A stretch of DNA of 9,624 bases, from contig CALGGD010000307.1 in assembly GCA_937916185.1 (NCBI GenBank), positions 1-9,624 on the forward strand, in the 5' to 3' direction. Origin of the DNA: an uncultured Oxalobacter sp. GTDB lineage: Bacteria > Pseudomonadota > Gammaproteobacteria > Burkholderiales > Burkholderiaceae_D. Under the pieces are notes generated by a model that had not been told where the DNA came from, ran no database searches, and saw only the letters and a list, made by a program, of their open reading frames with translations. The translations under genes were made by a program, and so were the position numbers. Positions within the stretch are counted from its first letter, which is position 1, and each line of letters begins with the position of its first letter. Shown piece after piece: positions 7,685 to 9,624 of this stretch.

Positions 7685-8188
7685 ATGAAAACAAACGAGA
7701 TAGAAATACTTTTCCGCCAGCACTATAATCAGATGATACAGTTGGCAAGGATGATGCTCTACGACGACGAGGAATCGCGCGACGTGGTGAGCGAGGTGTT
7801 TGCCACGCTGGTAAAGACGGACATCATGCCGAGGAACGTTGAAAACTACTTGATGACAAGTGTCAGAAACAGATGTAGGAATCTGCTGGAGCATAAGGAT
7901 GTGAGAGCAAAGTTTGAACAGCTTTATGTGACAGAGATGAAGCAAGGGAGTTTGGAGGAAGAAGATGATTTCTCACCAATGGCAGTTGAGCGTAAATATG
8001 AACAGGTCATTACCTATGCAAAGAAACAACTGACGGGACAGACGTTGATGGTATTCGAGATGCGCCACCTGCAAGGCATGAAGTATCAGGAGATAGCTGA
8101 CCAGCTGGGCATCAGCAAGGTGATGGTTTACAAACATCTGACGAAAGCAATGACAATAATCAGAGAGTATCAACAGAAAATAATATAA
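7685..8188 (+). CDS. ECF-type RNA polymerase sigma-70 factor, Bacteroidota type
   Basis: A 167-residue sigma factor with only regions 2 and 4, the architecture of ECF factors, which direct RNA polymerase to a small set of promoters. Region 2 spans about residues 6-75 (LFRQHYNQMIQLARMML, then DVVSEVFATL and NYLMTSVRNRCRNLL). An acidic linker EEEDDFSP follows. Region 4 (about 105-163) contains LTGQTLMVFEMRHLQGMKYQEIA and the helix-turn-helix LGISKVMVYKHLTKAM. The style, especially DVVSEVF, NYLMTSVRN and MKYQEIADQLGISK, is that of Bacteroides/Prevotella sigma factors paired with FecR-like anti-sigma proteins. There is no Shine-Dalgarno before the ATG (TATTATAGTAG), as usual in that phylum. The next gene starts 5 bases after its stop, so the two are translated from one message. 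Confidence 0.92.
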   Translation: MKTNEIEILFRQHYNQMIQLARMMLYDDEESRDVVSEVFATLVKTDIMPRNVENYLMTSVRNRCRNLLEHKDVRAKFEQLYVTEMKQGSLEEEDDFSPMAVERKYEQVITYAKKQLTGQTLMVFEMRHLQGMKYQEIADQLGISKVMVYKHLTKAMTIIREYQQKII

Positions 8189-8193
8189 GGACT

Positions 8194-8838
8194 ATGGAAA
8201 AGAACGAAAAGATTCAGATGCTGCTTGACATGCAGGAACATCCAGAGAACTACTCGGAGCAGGAATTGAAGACGATGCTGAAAGACCCCGAAGTGCGTGA
8301 ACTCATGGAGGCAACGGCACTGTTGAAGCAGGCTATGATCTGGGAGAATGCGAGAAAGAGCACTGTGAATGTGGATGCTGAGTGGCAGCGGTTTGCCGGA
8401 CAGCATATCGCTGACAGCAAGCCCCGTCGCGGATGGCTGAAGGTTGCCGCCGTATTCCTCGGTGTTTTGTTTGTGTCGGGTATCACCTTTGCGGCTATCC
8501 ACATAGTTCGGATGGTCAATAGTCAAAAGTCTCAGACCGTTCAGAACGAACAGCCCATGACGGCCAAGGCATCTACGACGATACCTGCCGATACCGTCAA
8601 AACCGACACCATTGCACCAAAGATTATCCGTTACGACGAAGCCACGCTCCAGAAGATTCTCACCGACATGGGCGAATACTACCGCTTGCGCGTGGAGTTG
8701 AGAAACGAGGATGCTAAGACACTGCGCCTGTTCTTCCAGTGGAATCAGCGACAGGAAGCGTCTAAAGTGTTGGAACAGCTGAATACGTTTGAACGCATTC
8801 ACTTGGTGTTGAACGACAGTACGATTATTGCCGAATGA
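8194..8838 (+). CDS. Membrane anti-sigma-like protein with C-terminal DUF4974-like domain
   Basis: A 214-residue protein that I assign by context and architecture rather than by clear family motifs. Residues 1-79 are cytoplasmic, rich in Glu and Lys, and contain the VDAEWQRFAGQH stretch seen at the N-terminus of Bacteroidota FecR-type anti-sigma factors. One membrane span lies at about 82-105 (LKVAAVFLGVLFVSGITFAA), preceded by PRR, which favours N-in, C-out. A Thr/Lys-rich periplasmic linker (about 110-147) follows. The last about 65 residues (YDEATLQKILTDMGEYYRLR ... LEQLNTFERIHLVLNDSTI) look like the DUF4974/STN-like domain that ends many FecR proteins. The central FecR beta domain is missing, so the protein is much shorter than the usual 300-400 residues. 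It lies between the sigma factor (5-base gap) and the receptor (2-base gap). The likely role is holding the sigma factor until the receptor signals. Confidence 0.75.
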   Translation: MEKNEKIQMLLDMQEHPENYSEQELKTMLKDPEVRELMEATALLKQAMIWENARKSTVNVDAEWQRFAGQHIADSKPRRGWLKVAAVFLGVLFVSGITFAAIHIVRMVNSQKSQTVQNEQPMTAKASTTIPADTVKTDTIAPKIIRYDEATLQKILTDMGEYYRLRVELRNEDAKTLRLFFQWNQRQEASKVLEQLNTFERIHLVLNDSTIIAE

Positions 8839-8840
8839 CC

Positions 8841-9624
8841 ATGAAAAGACTGATTATTTTTTCTGGAAGATTGGTACTCACCATTGTCTTCAGCCTCGTT
8901 ACCATGCTTGGCAATGCACAGAGCATCACCCGACAATATGATAATGTGTCGCTGTCGAAGGCTTTGATGGAACTCAACGACCTGCAACAGACGTACACCA
9001 TCAACTTCATTTACGACGAACTGGAAGACTTCCGCGTGACTACCAGCATCAAGCACAAGACCGTCACAGAGGCTATCATGCAGATTGTCGGCTTCTATCC
9101 CGTCCGGGTCGTGAAGCGTGGCGAGAGCGAAATCTATGTGGAGTGTACCCATAAGACTGAACGCCACTTGACGGGCACCATCATCGACGAGAACCGCCAG
9201 CCCGTGCCCTACGCCAATGTTTACCTGCTTCATCCATCAGACTCGACCGTCATCGGTGGAGGCGTGAGCAACGAGGCTGGCGTCTTCGTCATCCCCTACG
9301 AGCAATCACCAGTATTGGCTCGCATCTCATATGTCGGTTACAAGACCGTCTACAAACTTTGCGACCAGTCTGAAGTGGGAACAATAAAGATGCAGCTTGA
9401 TAACTACACGCTGAATGGTGTGGTTGTGCAAGGTGAACGTCCGAAGGTAGTCCTGCAAGGCAATTCGCTGATGATGAATGTGGAGGGCACAGTGATGGAA
9501 CGGTTAGGTACTGCTGAAGACGTACTTACACGTGTCCCGATGATTGCCAAGCGCGGCGAGGGCTTCGAGATCTTAGGCAAAGGCGCACCGCTCATCTATG
9601 TGAACGGACGAAAACTCCGCGACC
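8841..9624 (+). CDS. TonB-dependent outer-membrane receptor, N-terminal part (3' end outside window)
   Basis: The frame is open to the right edge, giving 261 codons of what should be a protein of roughly 700-1000 residues. A signal peptide (MKRLIIFSGRLVLTIVFSLV then TMLGNAQS) has a likely cleavage near residue 25-27. Residues about 30-105 resemble an STN (secretin/TonB N-terminal) domain: YDNVSLSKALMELNDLQQTY, then VTEAIMQIVGFYPVRVV and EIYVE. Residues about 112-195 are a carboxypeptidase-regulatory-like beta domain: LTGTIIDENRQPVPYANVYL, then GGVSNEAGVFVIPY and ARISYVGYKT. The plug domain begins near 200 with LNGVVVQGERPKV, followed by TAEDVLTRVPMI and LIYVNGRKLRD. The plug style fits the outer membrane beta-barrel protein family (PF14905-like) rather than SusC. 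The start is 2 bases after the anti-sigma stop and lacks a Shine-Dalgarno, pointing to translational coupling. The STN-like domain fits a receptor that signals to the anti-sigma protein, as FecA does; the ligand is unknown. Confidence 0.9.
   Translation, partial: MKRLIIFSGRLVLTIVFSLVTMLGNAQSITRQYDNVSLSKALMELNDLQQTYTINFIYDELEDFRVTTSIKHKTVTEAIMQIVGFYPVRVVKRGESEIYVECTHKTERHLTGTIIDENRQPVPYANVYLLHPSDSTVIGGGVSNEAGVFVIPYEQSPVLARISYVGYKTVYKLCDQSEVGTIKMQLDNYTLNGVVVQGERPKVVLQGNSLMMNVEGTVMERLGTAEDVLTRVPMIAKRGEGFEILGKGAPLIYVNGRKLRD

Noticed and set aside
8170..8802. A 210-codon open frame on the minus strand opposite the anti-sigma gene
   Set aside because: The + strand frame has operon spacing, a membrane span and family-like architecture. 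The minus frame has none of these and is rich in Leu, His and Phe, as expected of an antisense shadow.

Overview
The window looks like a chimera of two unrelated bacteria. Positions 1 to about 7605 carry housekeeping genes of a betaproteobacterium. The best guess is Burkholderiales, possibly Oxalobacteraceae. This rests on remembered similarity of HslU, HslV and Rep to Burkholderia and Ralstonia proteins, on the extended HslV N-terminus MEQFHG-TT, and on good Shine-Dalgarno sites. From about position 7685 to the end the genes are typical of Bacteroidota (Prevotella/Bacteroides-like): a short ECF sigma factor, a membrane anti-sigma-like protein and the N-terminal part of a TonB-dependent outer-membrane receptor, none with a clear Shine-Dalgarno site. 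The change happens in the short gap after rep (7606-7684). A metagenome assembly join is the simplest explanation.

Layout of the betaproteobacterial part: the C-terminal half of transketolase (3-1055, +), then gap encoding glyceraldehyde-3-phosphate dehydrogenase (1140-2153, +), ending in a strong hairpin terminator. An AT-rich accessory block follows, with a divergent pair: a small XRE-type regulator (2263-2634, -) and a GYF_2/DUF4339 membrane protein (2756-3319, +). A second hairpin with almost the same stem closes the hslVU operon, which reads leftwards (hslV 4838-5374, hslU 3467-4804). hslV has an excellent sigma-32 heat-shock promoter (5414-5442). Diverging from it is rep (5545-7605, +), a superfamily 1A DNA helicase with its own extended -10 promoter.

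How the genes work together: tkt and gap both handle glyceraldehyde 3-phosphate, linking the pentose phosphate or Calvin-type carbon rearrangements with glycolysis. HslV and HslU form one ATP-dependent protease under heat-shock control. The regulator/GYF_2 pair has no known function. The Bacteroidota trio fits a cell-surface signalling or nutrient-uptake locus, in which an outer-membrane receptor, an inner-membrane anti-sigma protein and an ECF sigma factor are encoded as one tightly packed operon. It has no visible functional link to the genes on the left.

I see no CRISPR array, tRNA, rRNA, insertion sequence or phage gene. I do not see a clearly new system. The most useful observations are the taxonomic break, the heat-shock promoter, the paired terminators around the accessory block, and the reduced anti-sigma protein.
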